A program made the position numbers and the translations under genes. Below the pieces are notes generated by a model that saw only the letters and a list, made by a program, of their open reading frames with translations, was not told the origin of the DNA and ran no database searches. 64,000 nt of DNA from Marifrigoribacter sp047730175 (GTDB taxonomy: Bacteria; Bacteroidota; Bacteroidia; Flavobacteriales; Flavobacteriaceae): assembly GCF_047730175.1 (NCBI RefSeq), contig NZ_CP159833.1, positions 744,001-808,000 of the forward strand, in the 5' to 3' direction. Of this stretch, positions 8,618 to 17,224 are shown piece after piece; the stretch's first letter is position 1; the number at the start of each line of letters is the position of its first letter.

Positions 8618-9391
8618 TTGAAAAATCTTCTTATCATATTATTATTTCCAAGTTTTTTGCTTTCACAAGAGCTTACCCTTGTTAGTGAAACTTCTTTATT
8701 AGCAGATTCATTTATAGGAATTGATAATTACCAAAATTTATATTTTGTAAAGGATAACGTTATTAATAAAGAAGGTAAAGAAGGTGATTTTATTTATAAT
8801 GATTTGCAATTAGGAGAAATAGCTTCTATAGACATTATTAACCCCTTAAAAATTATTGTCTTTTATGAAGACACGAATACGGTGGTTATGCTTGACAATC
8901 AATTATCTGAAATTGAAAGAATACAGTTTAATATGCTTCCTGAATTTATCCATGCTGGGTCAGTAACAAATGCAGGAAACAATCAACTTTGGGTTTTTAA
9001 TATTAATACTCAGGAATTGATTCTTTACAACTACAGAAATAATTCAAAAACAGCTAACACATTGCCTTTTGAAGGTGAGATTATTTCGCAAGTGAGTAGT
9101 TTTAATTTCTGCTATTTATTAACCGAAAAATCCCTTCAGAAATTTAACAATTACGGTTCTTTAATCTATAAAACTGACGCTAATAATTTTAATCAAATTA
9201 CTCAAAGCGACAAAACACTAATAGCTATTAAAGGAAATGAGTTATATTATCTCGATGAAAACAACCTTCTGCCTATTAAAATAGATACTTCTGAAATTAC
9301 TGTAAAAGATTTGCAGCTTAGTCAAGATTTCCTGTATATTTATAACGGCGAAAAATTACTTAACTATACACTAACACATCCAAAGGAATAA
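8618..9391 (+). CDS. Exported hypothetical protein, probable beta-propeller-like repeats
   Basis: 257 residues from a TTG start at 8618, the only start in frame that gives a good signal peptide (M-K-N-L-L-I-I-L-L-F-P-S-F-L-L-S, cleavage before Q-E). An ATG four bases earlier is in another frame and terminates soon. The mature part has regularly spaced short strands with hydrophobic-aromatic pairs (N-L-Y-F-V, Q-L-W-V-F-N, F-C-Y-L-L, E-L-Y-Y-L, F-L-Y-I-Y), as in NHL/WD-like propellers, but no catalytic motif. It lies 20 bp after the response regulator and 5 bp before a deoxynucleoside kinase. I do not recognise a named family. Confidence 0.7.
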   Translation: MKNLLIILLFPSFLLSQELTLVSETSLLADSFIGIDNYQNLYFVKDNVINKEGKEGDFIYNDLQLGEIASIDIINPLKIIVFYEDTNTVVMLDNQLSEIERIQFNMLPEFIHAGSVTNAGNNQLWVFNINTQELILYNYRNNSKTANTLPFEGEIISQVSSFNFCYLLTEKSLQKFNNYGSLIYKTDANNFNQITQSDKTLIAIKGNELYYLDENNLLPIKIDTSEITVKDLQLSQDFLYIYNGEKLLNYTLTHPKE

Positions 9392-9396
9392 GATTT

Positions 9397-10011
9397 ATGC
9401 ACGTTGCAATTGCTGGAAATATTGGCTCAGGAAAAACCACACTTACCCGTTTATTATCTAAACATTTTAAATGGCAGGCTCATTATGAAGACGTAGAAGA
9501 TAACCCCTATTTAGACGATTTCTACAATCAGATGGAGCGTTGGTCTTTTAATTTACAAATCTATTTTCTAAACAGTCGTTTTCGTCAAATATTAGAAATT
9601 AGACAAAACAAAAAAACAGTAATTCAAGATCGAACGATTTATGAAGATGCTTTTATTTTCGCTCCCAACCTTCATTCAATGGGTTTAATGACCAATCGTG
9701 ATTTTGAAAATTACAAATCATTATTCGATTTAATGGAAAGTGTTACGGAAGGTCCCGATTTATTAATTTATTTACGCAGTTCTATTCCTAATTTGGTGAG
9801 TCAAATTCATAAAAGAGGTAGAGAGTATGAAAACTCTATCAGTATTGATTATTTAAGCCGTCTTAACGAACGATACGAAGCTTGGATACATGGATATGAT
9901 AAAGGTAATTTATTAATTGTCGATGTAGACAATCTAGACTTTGTTGACAACCCAGAGCATTTAGGTGATGTAATCAATCGTATTGATGCTGAAATAAACG
10001 GATTGTTTTAA
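9397..10011 (+). CDS. Deoxynucleoside kinase
   Basis: 204 residues of the dNK/dCK-dGK family, which phosphorylates deoxynucleosides for DNA precursor salvage. Visible motifs are the P-loop G-N-I-G-S-G-K-T-T (7-15), D-V-E-D-N-P-Y near residue 32, the D-R-T motif (78-80, equivalent to DRS/ERH) followed by I-Y-E-D-A-F-I-F, and the LID arginines in K-R-G-R-E-Y-E. It is a single-domain enzyme; a second dNK domain occurs in this window fused to HPPK. Base preference (thymidine versus deoxyadenosine) cannot be read by eye. A strong hairpin terminator follows. Confidence 0.92.
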   Translation: MHVAIAGNIGSGKTTLTRLLSKHFKWQAHYEDVEDNPYLDDFYNQMERWSFNLQIYFLNSRFRQILEIRQNKKTVIQDRTIYEDAFIFAPNLHSMGLMTNRDFENYKSLFDLMESVTEGPDLLIYLRSSIPNLVSQIHKRGREYENSISIDYLSRLNERYEAWIHGYDKGNLLIVDVDNLDFVDNPEHLGDVINRIDAEINGLF

Positions 10012-10040
10012 TTTAAACCATTTAGTTTTAATATAATAAA

Positions 10041-10070
10041 AAGCCTGTCATTTTCATGACAGGCTTTTTT
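10041..10070. terminator. Intrinsic terminator, kinase/hppA convergent ends
   Basis: AAGCCTGTCA-TTTTCA-TGACAGGCTT hairpin followed by TTTT on the plus strand and by TTTTT on the minus strand. It can serve both the deoxynucleoside kinase and the minus-strand pyrophosphatase gene. Confidence 0.85.
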
Positions 10071-10123
10071 ATTTTAGAAAATAAAGAATTAGTTGATTTC
10101 AACTTCTTCGACAACTTCTTTTA

Positions 10124-12553
10124 TTATTTTTTTACTTTTACGTCTGCATCTTTTAAAGCTTCAACCTGAGCTTTAACTTCTTCTTCTGTTCCTGTAAATG
10201 TTTTTGTTTCCGTAGTTGTTTCTCCACCTTTAGTCGTTTCTATTGTAACCACTGCTACAGACCTACCATCTTGTTCAGACATTGTAACTTTTACCTCTTT
10301 AGTAACTTCAACAGTTTCAATAACTCCGTCTTCAGTAATTTCCATTTTAGTACCATTGTGGTCTGTTAATGCAACTTCCGCAGAATGACCTCCTAAAATA
10401 GGAGCAATCACTAAACCAATTAAACAAGTAAGTTTAATAAGAATGTTCATTGAAGGTCCAGAAGTATCTTTAAATGGATCTCCAACTGTATCTCCAGTTA
10501 CCGACGCTTTATGCGCATCAGAACCTTTATAAGTCATTTCTCCGTTAATTTCAACACCTGCTTCAAATGATTTCTTAGCGTTATCCCAAGCACCACCAGC
10601 ATTGTTTTGGAAAATAGCCCAAAGCACACCACTTACAGTAACACCTGCCATATAACCACCTAACATTTCAGCAACTAACATATTGTTTTCTTGATAAACT
10701 AGTTTACCTATTAATACAACAGCTATTGGGAAACCTATAGTTAATAATCCCGGTAACATCATTTCTTTTAATGATGCTTTCGTTGAAATCGCAACACATT
10801 TATCGTATTCTGGTTTCCCAGTTCCTTCCATAATACCTGGAATTTCTCTGAACTGTCGTACCACTTCATTTACCATTTCCATAGCAGCTTTACCAACTGC
10901 ATTCATAGCTAATGCTGAGAATACAACAGGAACCATACCTCCAACAAATAACATTGCTAAGACTGGAGCTTTAAAGATATTAATTCCATCAATTCCTGTA
11001 AATGTTACATAAGCAGCAAATAAGGCCAATGAAGTTAATGCAGCAGAAGCAATGGCAAAACCTTTACCTGTTGCTGCTGTTGTATTACCTACGGCATCTA
11101 AAATATCTGTTCTTTCTCTAACGATAGGATCTTGCTCACTCATTTCAGCGATTCCACCAGCATTATCTGCTATAGGTCCAAAAGCATCAATTGCTAATTG
11201 CATCGCCGTTGTAGCCATCATTGCTGAAGCAGCTAAAGCAACACCGTAAAATCCTGCCAAAGCATATGACGCCCATATTGCAGCAGCAAATAATAATACA
11301 GAAGAGAACGTAGAAATCATACCAGTAGCTAAACCAGCAATAATATTTGTTCCTGCTCCAGTACTTGATTGTTGCACGATTTTTAAAACTGGTTTCGAAC
11401 CTAATCCTGTGTAATATTCAGTAAATGCAGAGATACCTGCACCTACAACTAAACCAACTAAACACGCGTAAAAGACTCTCATTGAAGAAATCTCTTGAAG
11501 GCCTTCTCCGAAGAAATCCATTTGCATTGTTTCTGGCAACATCCAAGTTACTAATCCAAAACATGCTGCAGCAACCATTGCGATTGATGCCCAGTTCCCT
11601 ATATTTAGTGCTTTTTGTACGTCAGCTTCTTTTGCATCGTTAGATGAAATTTTAACCAATAATGTTCCGATAAGAGAAATGATAATTCCTACACCAGCAA
11701 TTGACATTGGTAATAAGATAGGGCCTATTCCACCAAAAGCATCTTGAATTGCTCCTCCCATATCTTTAATAACATAATTACCTAATACCATTGCAGCTAA
11801 AACAGTTGCTACATAAGACCCAAATAAGTCGGCTCCCATACCTGCAACATCACCTACATTATCCCCTACGTTATCAGCAATTGTTGCTGGGTTTCTTGGA
11901 TCATCTTCAGGAATATCAGCTTGTACTTTACCCGCTAAATCAGCACCAACATCAGCAGCTTTAGTATAAATACCACCACCAACTCTTGCAAACAAAGCAA
12001 TAGATTCAGCTCCTAATGAGAAACCAGCTAATGCTTCTAAAACAATTGTCATATCAGCAGTGTTAGTCCATTCACCTCCCATAAAATTGTGAAAGAATAA
12101 AATAAAGAAAAGGGTTAAACCTAATACAGCTAAACCAGCAACTCCAAGTCCCATAACAGTACCACCTCCAAAAGACACTTTTAATGCATTTGGTAAACTG
12201 GTTTTTGCAGCTTGCGTTGTTCTAACATTTGTTTTGGTTGCAATCTTCATCCCCATGTTTCCTGCAAAAGCAGAAAAAATAGCTCCAATAATAAATGCAA
12301 CTACAATTAAATAAGTACTATCCATATAAAAAGCAATACCTGCTAAAACAAGACTTGCTCCTATAACGAAGAATGTTAATAAACGATATTCAGCTTTTAA
12401 GAAAGCTAAGGCTCCTTCGTAGATGTGATCCGAAATTTCTTTCATCTTACCATCACCGGCATCTTGTTTCATTACCCAAGATTTTTTTATGACCATATAA
12501 ATTAGTCCTAAAATCGCCAATACTATTGGCATATAAATCATCATTGATTCCAT
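10124..12553 (-). CDS. hppA: Membrane-bound K+-dependent pyrophosphatase (ion-pumping), with acidic C-terminal tail
   Basis: 809 residues with about 16 predicted membrane helices. The pyrophosphate site is intact: D-V-G-A-D-L-A-G-K, E-D-D-P-R-N-P-A-T-I-A-D-N-V-G-D-N-V-G-D, and in the last third S-D-A-H-K-A-S-V-T-G-D-T-V-G-D-P. The motif G-N-T-T-A-A-T-G-K-G has Ala where K+-independent enzymes have Lys, so this belongs to the K+-dependent class, which includes Na+ and Na+/H+ pumps. It couples PPi hydrolysis to an ion gradient across the inner membrane. About 85 residues after the final helix form a charged soluble tail not found in short family members. The stop is directly preceded by an A-AAA-AAA heptamer. 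Confidence 0.95.
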   Translation of the reverse strand: MESMMIYMPIVLAILGLIYMVIKKSWVMKQDAGDGKMKEISDHIYEGALAFLKAEYRLLTFFVIGASLVLAGIAFYMDSTYLIVVAFIIGAIFSAFAGNMGMKIATKTNVRTTQAAKTSLPNALKVSFGGGTVMGLGVAGLAVLGLTLFFILFFHNFMGGEWTNTADMTIVLEALAGFSLGAESIALFARVGGGIYTKAADVGADLAGKVQADIPEDDPRNPATIADNVGDNVGDVAGMGADLFGSYVATVLAAMVLGNYVIKDMGGAIQDAFGGIGPILLPMSIAGVGIIISLIGTLLVKISSNDAKEADVQKALNIGNWASIAMVAAACFGLVTWMLPETMQMDFFGEGLQEISSMRVFYACLVGLVVGAGISAFTEYYTGLGSKPVLKIVQQSSTGAGTNIIAGLATGMISTFSSVLLFAAAIWASYALAGFYGVALAASAMMATTAMQLAIDAFGPIADNAGGIAEMSEQDPIVRERTDILDAVGNTTAATGKGFAIASAALTSLALFAAYVTFTGIDGINIFKAPVLAMLFVGGMVPVVFSALAMNAVGKAAMEMVNEVVRQFREIPGIMEGTGKPEYDKCVAISTKASLKEMMLPGLLTIGFPIAVVLIGKLVYQENNMLVAEMLGGYMAGVTVSGVLWAIFQNNAGGAWDNAKKSFEAGVEINGEMTYKGSDAHKASVTGDTVGDPFKDTSGPSMNILIKLTCLIGLVIAPILGGHSAEVALTDHNGTKMEITEDGVIETVEVTKEVKVTMSEQDGRSVAVVTIETTKGGETTTETKTFTGTEEEVKAQVEALKDADVKVKK
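10127..10133 (-). other. A-AAA-AAA slippery heptamer directly before the hppA stop codon
   Basis: Read on the minus strand, the last two sense codons of hppA (AAA AAA) are preceded by A, giving a canonical -1 slippery heptamer next to UAA. A -1 shift would append 12 residues (I-I-K-E-V-V-E-E-V-E-I-N) and stop at 10089-10091. Presence of the motif is direct; use of it is speculative. Confidence 0.35.
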
Positions 12554-12581
12554 AAAAAATTTGATTTGTTTATTTAGCTCG

Positions 12582-12589
12582 CAAAAGTA
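12582..12589 (-). promoter_or_regulatory. Bacteroidota -7 promoter element of hppA
   Basis: TACTTTTG on the minus strand, matching TAnnTTTG, 28 bp upstream of the hppA start. Confidence 0.55.
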
Positions 12590-12603
12590 ACAAATTAAAG
12601 AGA

Positions 12604-12638
12604 ATTAAAAAACCCTTCCAAAGCTATTTTAGAAGGGT
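12604..12638 (-). terminator. Intrinsic terminator of the DUF5686 gene
   Basis: ACCCTTC (12612-12618) pairs with GAAGGGT (12632-12638); on the minus strand the stem is followed by TTTTTTAATT. It lies 25 bp downstream of the DUF5686 stop. Confidence 0.75.
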
Positions 12639-12662
12639 ATATAATATATAGTTGGTTATGCG

Positions 12663-15185
12663 CTAAAATGAAAAGCCAAAGGATCCAGTAACCCCGAATT
12701 TTCTAGCATCTGGAAGTTCTTTATAATTTCCTCTAAAATTGACATCAATTCTAAATACCTTGAAAATATTACCTACACCAACACTATACTCATAATACAT
12801 CTCTTTATTTGGAGCTATATTTTCAGGAAGTAAAGGGATAGTTCCATAAATACTTTGGAATGCAGGTTGACTTAAATTAATATTCTCTTGTGATATTTCG
12901 CCCCAAATTCCACGAATACCTAAAATTTCTCTTAGGTTTAATTTTTTAAGAAGTGGAATTCTCGAAAATATTCGCCCTCCAAAATTATGTTCTAGATGTA
13001 AAGAAGCATAGGTATCGGTTACAAATTCATAAAAGTCTAGTTGACTAAATGAATTATAAATAGAGAAAAAAGATTGATTTCCTGGAACTGGGCTTAACAA
13101 TGCTAATGGTATTTCTCCAAAGGTCTTTCCAGCTTCAAAAGAAATACTAAATTTTCCAAATCCTCCTAAACGATGTCCTTGACGATAAGCAAATTGTAAT
13201 TTGTTATAATCAAAATCACTATTTAAAGTTCCTTTTAATCCTTTTGTATAACTTAATAAGAACGTTGGAAACCATTCATTCGCAGTTCTTCTTTCAACTC
13301 CAAATCCTGAAGTTTTCTTTCCGGGCTCATAAATAGTCGTAAAAACTAATTCTGCTTGATTGATATCAGATTTAATAGGCTCTAACAAATCGTCATTTAA
13401 ATAATCTAAACTAAAGGTAGGTGAAGCAGATTTTAAAGTTCTGTATGATGCATCTAATCTAGTAACAATATTTCTTACAGGTTCTATCTCTACTGCAAAA
13501 TTAGCTAACTTTATTGAGGTTAATTTATCATTTGTACCTGTTCCAACAATAGATGAGGAAGCCAAATTACGCCCCAACACATCTCTCGATGTTGTAAGAC
13601 TAGCTCCAATCTGCTCAACATCTTGTCTATATCCTCCTGATAAGATCAATCGTTTTTTCTTTTCGACCAACCATTTCCCAGATATTCCAAATTTAAATTT
13701 TTCATCTTTAAATCCATAAGCAGTAAAACCTTCAATTCGCCAAGGATCATTTTGAGTAAAATAAGTTCTTCCTCCTGTTCGAATGCGAAGTCCTTCTACT
13801 GCATTATAACCAAAAGTTGAAAATATAGGGCCATAATCAAAATTCCATTCGGGAAATTCCCAATACCCGGAAGAAAGAATAGAACCCAAATTATATAATC
13901 GTTTAAACTTCTTGACTGTTTTTAGAGTATCTAACATTTTATAGATCCCTTCTTCATCTTTGCTTAAAACTTCCTGTCGATTTTCTTCCCAAAAAGTATC
14001 ATCTCTATTGAACACATCCTTATCGTAATAATAAACTTCTTCATCGTAAAAGTCTTTTTCTTTTGGCTGATCAAATTGGTAATTATCATATAAAGTGGTT
14101 CTCTTACCATAAATCCCTCTTGATTCTTCCTTTTTTTGGAATGAAAAATCTGATAAAAAATAATCGCGTTTTAATAAGAAAACTGAATCGTTTAATAATT
14201 CAAACTCTTGTTCCATATACACTTCCTTCACCCAGTTGATGTTGGCGCTTTTAGAAAGCTGCATGTTTATTTCTTTAATCGCAAATGTGGTATCGTTTAC
14301 CCAAAAATCACCTTTAAAAGTAAGTTCATTTTTACGTCGCGGATAATATATGATATTATAACACCATTTATTATCTATGAATGAACTATCGGAAAGCACA
14401 TAATTATAGGTTTGTATCCCAGTACGACTTAATGGACTTGTAAAACTTTTATCGAAAAATTTAAGGTAATTATCATAAACATCATATTCATTATAAAGAT
14501 CCTTTACAAAAGAAATAATCGTTTGATTTTCACTAAATCCACTATTTTTGTTACCAAGTAGTTCTTCCTTTACTTTATTAAAGTCATTATCACCATATAC
14601 TTTTGAAACTGCTTCATTTACAAAAATGGGTAAATAAGTTTTACCTGTAATCCTTGAAGTATCTGTTTGATCAAAGATAAATTCCATCCCTCTAAACAGT
14701 TTACTCTTAATTAAAGCTGAATCAATTGTATTTAAATCGAATTCTAATTTTTCGTATTTATCGAAGGAATATTGATTGAATTTTTTAATTCCATTAGACC
14801 TCCTATTTTCCCAAATTTTCCGAAGGATATCAATTGCAGGATTATTTTTTTTAGATTGTTTGCCACTATAAATCACTACTTCATCTAGGGAATTTGCTTG
14901 CTCTTCAAGTTCAACTTCCATATTAAAATTACTTCTTTCAGTAAGTTCAATTTCTTTTGGAGTATAGCCTATAAATGAAAATAGTACCGTGGTATAGGTT
15001 TTGTCACTTTCTAAATAGAATCGACCTTCCTCATTGGTGATAGTACCTTCGTAAGAATCTTTAAAAATAACATTCGCAAATGCCACAGGCTCTCCTGAGT
15101 CATCTTTAATAACGCCACTCACTTTCGTTTGAGAAATCCCAATATAGGATACAAAAATAAATAGAACAAGTAATTTATACTTCAT
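12663..15185 (-). CDS. DUF5686/CarboxypepD_reg-like outer-membrane protein
   Basis: 840 residues. Signal peptide to about residue 18, then a CarboxypepD_reg-like domain (about 19-100: K-V-S-G-V-I-K-D-D-S-G-E-P-V-A-F-A-N-V ... F-S-F-I-G-Y), and a long region matching the DUF5686 family of flavobacterial outer-membrane proteins, ending in a predicted beta-barrel with terminal aromatic residue (F-G-F-S-F). The role is unknown; members resemble TonB-receptor relatives without a TonB box that I can see. It stands between the pyrophosphatase and pdhB genes with its own terminator, and is separated from pdhB by about 50 bp on the same strand, so it may be cotranscribed with it. Confidence 0.85.
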   Translation of the reverse strand: MKYKLLVLFIFVSYIGISQTKVSGVIKDDSGEPVAFANVIFKDSYEGTITNEEGRFYLESDKTYTTVLFSFIGYTPKEIELTERSNFNMEVELEEQANSLDEVVIYSGKQSKKNNPAIDILRKIWENRRSNGIKKFNQYSFDKYEKLEFDLNTIDSALIKSKLFRGMEFIFDQTDTSRITGKTYLPIFVNEAVSKVYGDNDFNKVKEELLGNKNSGFSENQTIISFVKDLYNEYDVYDNYLKFFDKSFTSPLSRTGIQTYNYVLSDSSFIDNKWCYNIIYYPRRKNELTFKGDFWVNDTTFAIKEINMQLSKSANINWVKEVYMEQEFELLNDSVFLLKRDYFLSDFSFQKKEESRGIYGKRTTLYDNYQFDQPKEKDFYDEEVYYYDKDVFNRDDTFWEENRQEVLSKDEEGIYKMLDTLKTVKKFKRLYNLGSILSSGYWEFPEWNFDYGPIFSTFGYNAVEGLRIRTGGRTYFTQNDPWRIEGFTAYGFKDEKFKFGISGKWLVEKKKRLILSGGYRQDVEQIGASLTTSRDVLGRNLASSSIVGTGTNDKLTSIKLANFAVEIEPVRNIVTRLDASYRTLKSASPTFSLDYLNDDLLEPIKSDINQAELVFTTIYEPGKKTSGFGVERRTANEWFPTFLLSYTKGLKGTLNSDFDYNKLQFAYRQGHRLGGFGKFSISFEAGKTFGEIPLALLSPVPGNQSFFSIYNSFSQLDFYEFVTDTYASLHLEHNFGGRIFSRIPLLKKLNLREILGIRGIWGEISQENINLSQPAFQSIYGTIPLLPENIAPNKEMYYEYSVGVGNIFKVFRIDVNFRGNYKELPDARKFGVTGSFGFSF

Positions 15186-15236
15186 AGGTTATTAATCTGA
15201 TTTGAGGAAATTGTTAGATTGCTAGAAAAGTTTCAA

Positions 15237-16214
15237 TTATCTATATAACACCTTTTTCACTGCTTTTATTACATCATTACTATTTGGCAACCATTCAGCT
15301 AATAATACAGGTGAATAAGGTGCTGGAGTATCAGCAGTATTGATTTTAATTATTGGAGCATCCAAATAATCGAAGGCTTGCTCTTGTACTTGATAGGTTA
15401 TTTCAGTAGAAATATTTCCAAAAGGCCAAGATTCTTCTAAAATCACTAATCGATTTGTTTTTTTAACAGAATCAAGAATCGTTTTATGATCCATTGGGCG
15501 AATGGTTCTTAAATCAATAATTTCACATTCAATTCCTTCTTCTGAAAGTGAATCTGCAGCTTTATATGCTTCTTTAATAATTTTACCAAAAGAAACAATA
15601 GTTACATCTTTTCCTGCTCTTTTAATATCAGCAACTCCTAAAGGAATTAAATATTCACCTTCTGGCACTTCTCCTTTATCACCATACATTTGTTCACTCT
15701 CCATAAAAATAACAGGATCATCATCTCTTATCGCACTTTTTAATAATCCTTTTGCATCAGCTGGATTACTTGGCACAACAACTTTTAACCCTGGACAGTT
15801 GGCGAACCAACTTTCGAAAGCTTGTGAATGAGTTGCTGCTAATTGACCTGCAGAGGCTGTAGGCCCTCTAAATACGATAGGAATATTAATTTGCCCACCT
15901 GTCATTTGACGCATTTTTGCTGCATTATTTATTATTTGATCAATACCAACCAAAGAGAAGTTAAAAGTCATATACTCTATGATAGGTCTATTACCATTCA
16001 TGGCAGATCCAACTGCAATACCAGAAAAACCTAGCTCAGCTATGGGAGTATCAATCACTCTTTCTGGACCAAACTCATCTAACATACCTTTACTAGCTTT
16101 ATAAGCACCATTATATTCGGCTACTTCTTCACCCATTAAATATATCGTATCATCACGACGCATTTCTTCAGACATTGCTTCGCAAACTGCTTCTCTAAAT
16201 TGAATTGTCTTCAT
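15237..16214 (-). CDS. pdhB: Pyruvate dehydrogenase E1 component, beta subunit
   Basis: 325 residues, the standard length of the E1-beta subunit. It forms an alpha2-beta2 E1 with a separate alpha subunit and decarboxylates pyruvate using thiamine diphosphate. Family landmarks are the N-terminal R-E-A-V-C-E-A-M, G-E-E-V-A-E-Y-N-G-A-Y (carrying the ThDP-activating Glu), the D-T-P-I-A-E-L-G-F-S-G motif, F-R-G-P...A-A-T-H-S-Q, and the C-terminal D-L-R-T-I-R-P-M-D and T-P-A-P-Y-S-P. The alpha subunit and E2 genes are not adjacent. A -7 box lies about 63 bp upstream. Branched-chain E1-beta is the main alternative, but the context of the motif set favours pyruvate. Confidence 0.93.
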   Translation of the reverse strand: MKTIQFREAVCEAMSEEMRRDDTIYLMGEEVAEYNGAYKASKGMLDEFGPERVIDTPIAELGFSGIAVGSAMNGNRPIIEYMTFNFSLVGIDQIINNAAKMRQMTGGQINIPIVFRGPTASAGQLAATHSQAFESWFANCPGLKVVVPSNPADAKGLLKSAIRDDDPVIFMESEQMYGDKGEVPEGEYLIPLGVADIKRAGKDVTIVSFGKIIKEAYKAADSLSEEGIECEIIDLRTIRPMDHKTILDSVKKTNRLVILEESWPFGNISTEITYQVQEQAFDYLDAPIIKINTADTPAPYSPVLLAEWLPNSNDVIKAVKKVLYR

Positions 16215-16276
16215 AAAATTCTATCTATATCTTTAAATAATAATATTTTTTTCTCTTGAAATTTTCAAAGAGGACA

Positions 16277-16284
16277 CAAAAATA
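16277..16284 (-). promoter_or_regulatory. Bacteroidota -7 promoter element of pdhB
   Basis: TATTTTTG on the minus strand, matching TAnnTTTG, 63 bp upstream of the pdhB ATG. Confidence 0.5.
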
Positions 16285-16370
16285 ACATTATTTATATGCG
16301 TGTTGCAATTAATTATGAATTATTAGCAAATTATTATGCATGCATAGTATATAATTTGAAAATAAATATG

Positions 16371-16378
16371 TACTTTTG
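16371..16378 (+). promoter_or_regulatory. Bacteroidota -7 promoter element of etfBA
   Basis: TACTTTTG, matching TAnnTTTG, 37 bp before the etfB ATG at 16415. Confidence 0.6.
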
Positions 16379-16414
16379 TAGCCCTAAAATCATACAATAA
16401 AAAACTATAATTCA

Positions 16415-17155
16415 ATGAAAATATTAGTGTGTATAAGTCATGTACCCGACACCACTTCAAAAATTAATTTTACTGAAAATGACACTCAATTTGACTCAAA
16501 TGGTGTTCAATTTGTAATTAATCCAAATGATGAATTTGGTTTAACTCGTGCCATGTGGTTTAAAGAAAAACAAGGAGCTAGTGTTCATGTTATTAATGTA
16601 GGAGGACCTGAAGCGGAACCAACCCTTAGAAAAGCTTTAGCAATTGGAGCTGATGAGGCCATTCGAGTTAACATGCCCGCTACTGATGGTTTTAGTGTTG
16701 CCCAACAAATTGCAACTATTGTAAAAGAAGGAGGATATGATTTAGTTATCGCAGGACGCGAATCGTTAGATTATAACGGAGGAATGGTTCCAGGTATGAT
16801 TGCTAAACTTACCGATTCAAATTTTGTTCATATGTGTATCGATATTGAAGTTGAAGGAACTAATGCAACAGTCATTAGAGAAATAGATGGTGGTAAAGAA
16901 ACTTTAAAAACTTCATTACCTTTAGTAATTGGAGGGCAAAAAGGATTGGTTGAAGAAAGTGAGTTACGAATTCCAAATATGAGAGGAATTATGCAAGCAC
17001 GTAGTAAGCCTTTACATGTTAAAGAACCGGCAGACTCAGCATCAAACATAACTACATTGAATTTTGAAAAACCTGAACCAAAAGGAGCGGTTAAATTAGT
17101 TGATACTGTTGATGAATTAGTTAACTTATTGCATAATGAAGCAAAGGTTATTTAA
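16415..17155 (+). CDS. etfB: Electron transfer flavoprotein, beta subunit
   Basis: 246 residues, usual length. EtfB binds AMP and with EtfA carries electrons from acyl-CoA and related dehydrogenases to the quinone pool through ETF:QO. Family features include the N-terminal K-I-L-V-C-I-S-H-V-P-D-T, N-P-N-D-E-F-G-L-T-R-A, the nucleotide-binding A-G-R-E-S-L-D-Y-N-G-G-M-V-P-G and the C-terminal recognition-loop region I-M-Q-A-R-S-K-P-L. It is followed 69 bp later by etfA and both should be cotranscribed from the promoter at 16371. Confidence 0.95.
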   Translation: MKILVCISHVPDTTSKINFTENDTQFDSNGVQFVINPNDEFGLTRAMWFKEKQGASVHVINVGGPEAEPTLRKALAIGADEAIRVNMPATDGFSVAQQIATIVKEGGYDLVIAGRESLDYNGGMVPGMIAKLTDSNFVHMCIDIEVEGTNATVIREIDGGKETLKTSLPLVIGGQKGLVEESELRIPNMRGIMQARSKPLHVKEPADSASNITTLNFEKPEPKGAVKLVDTVDELVNLLHNEAKVI

Positions 17156-17224
17156 TTCTGAAAAAAAATCAATAAAATATTAATATGTATTCTGAAAATT
17201 ATTCAGAATTATAAATAAAAAAAT

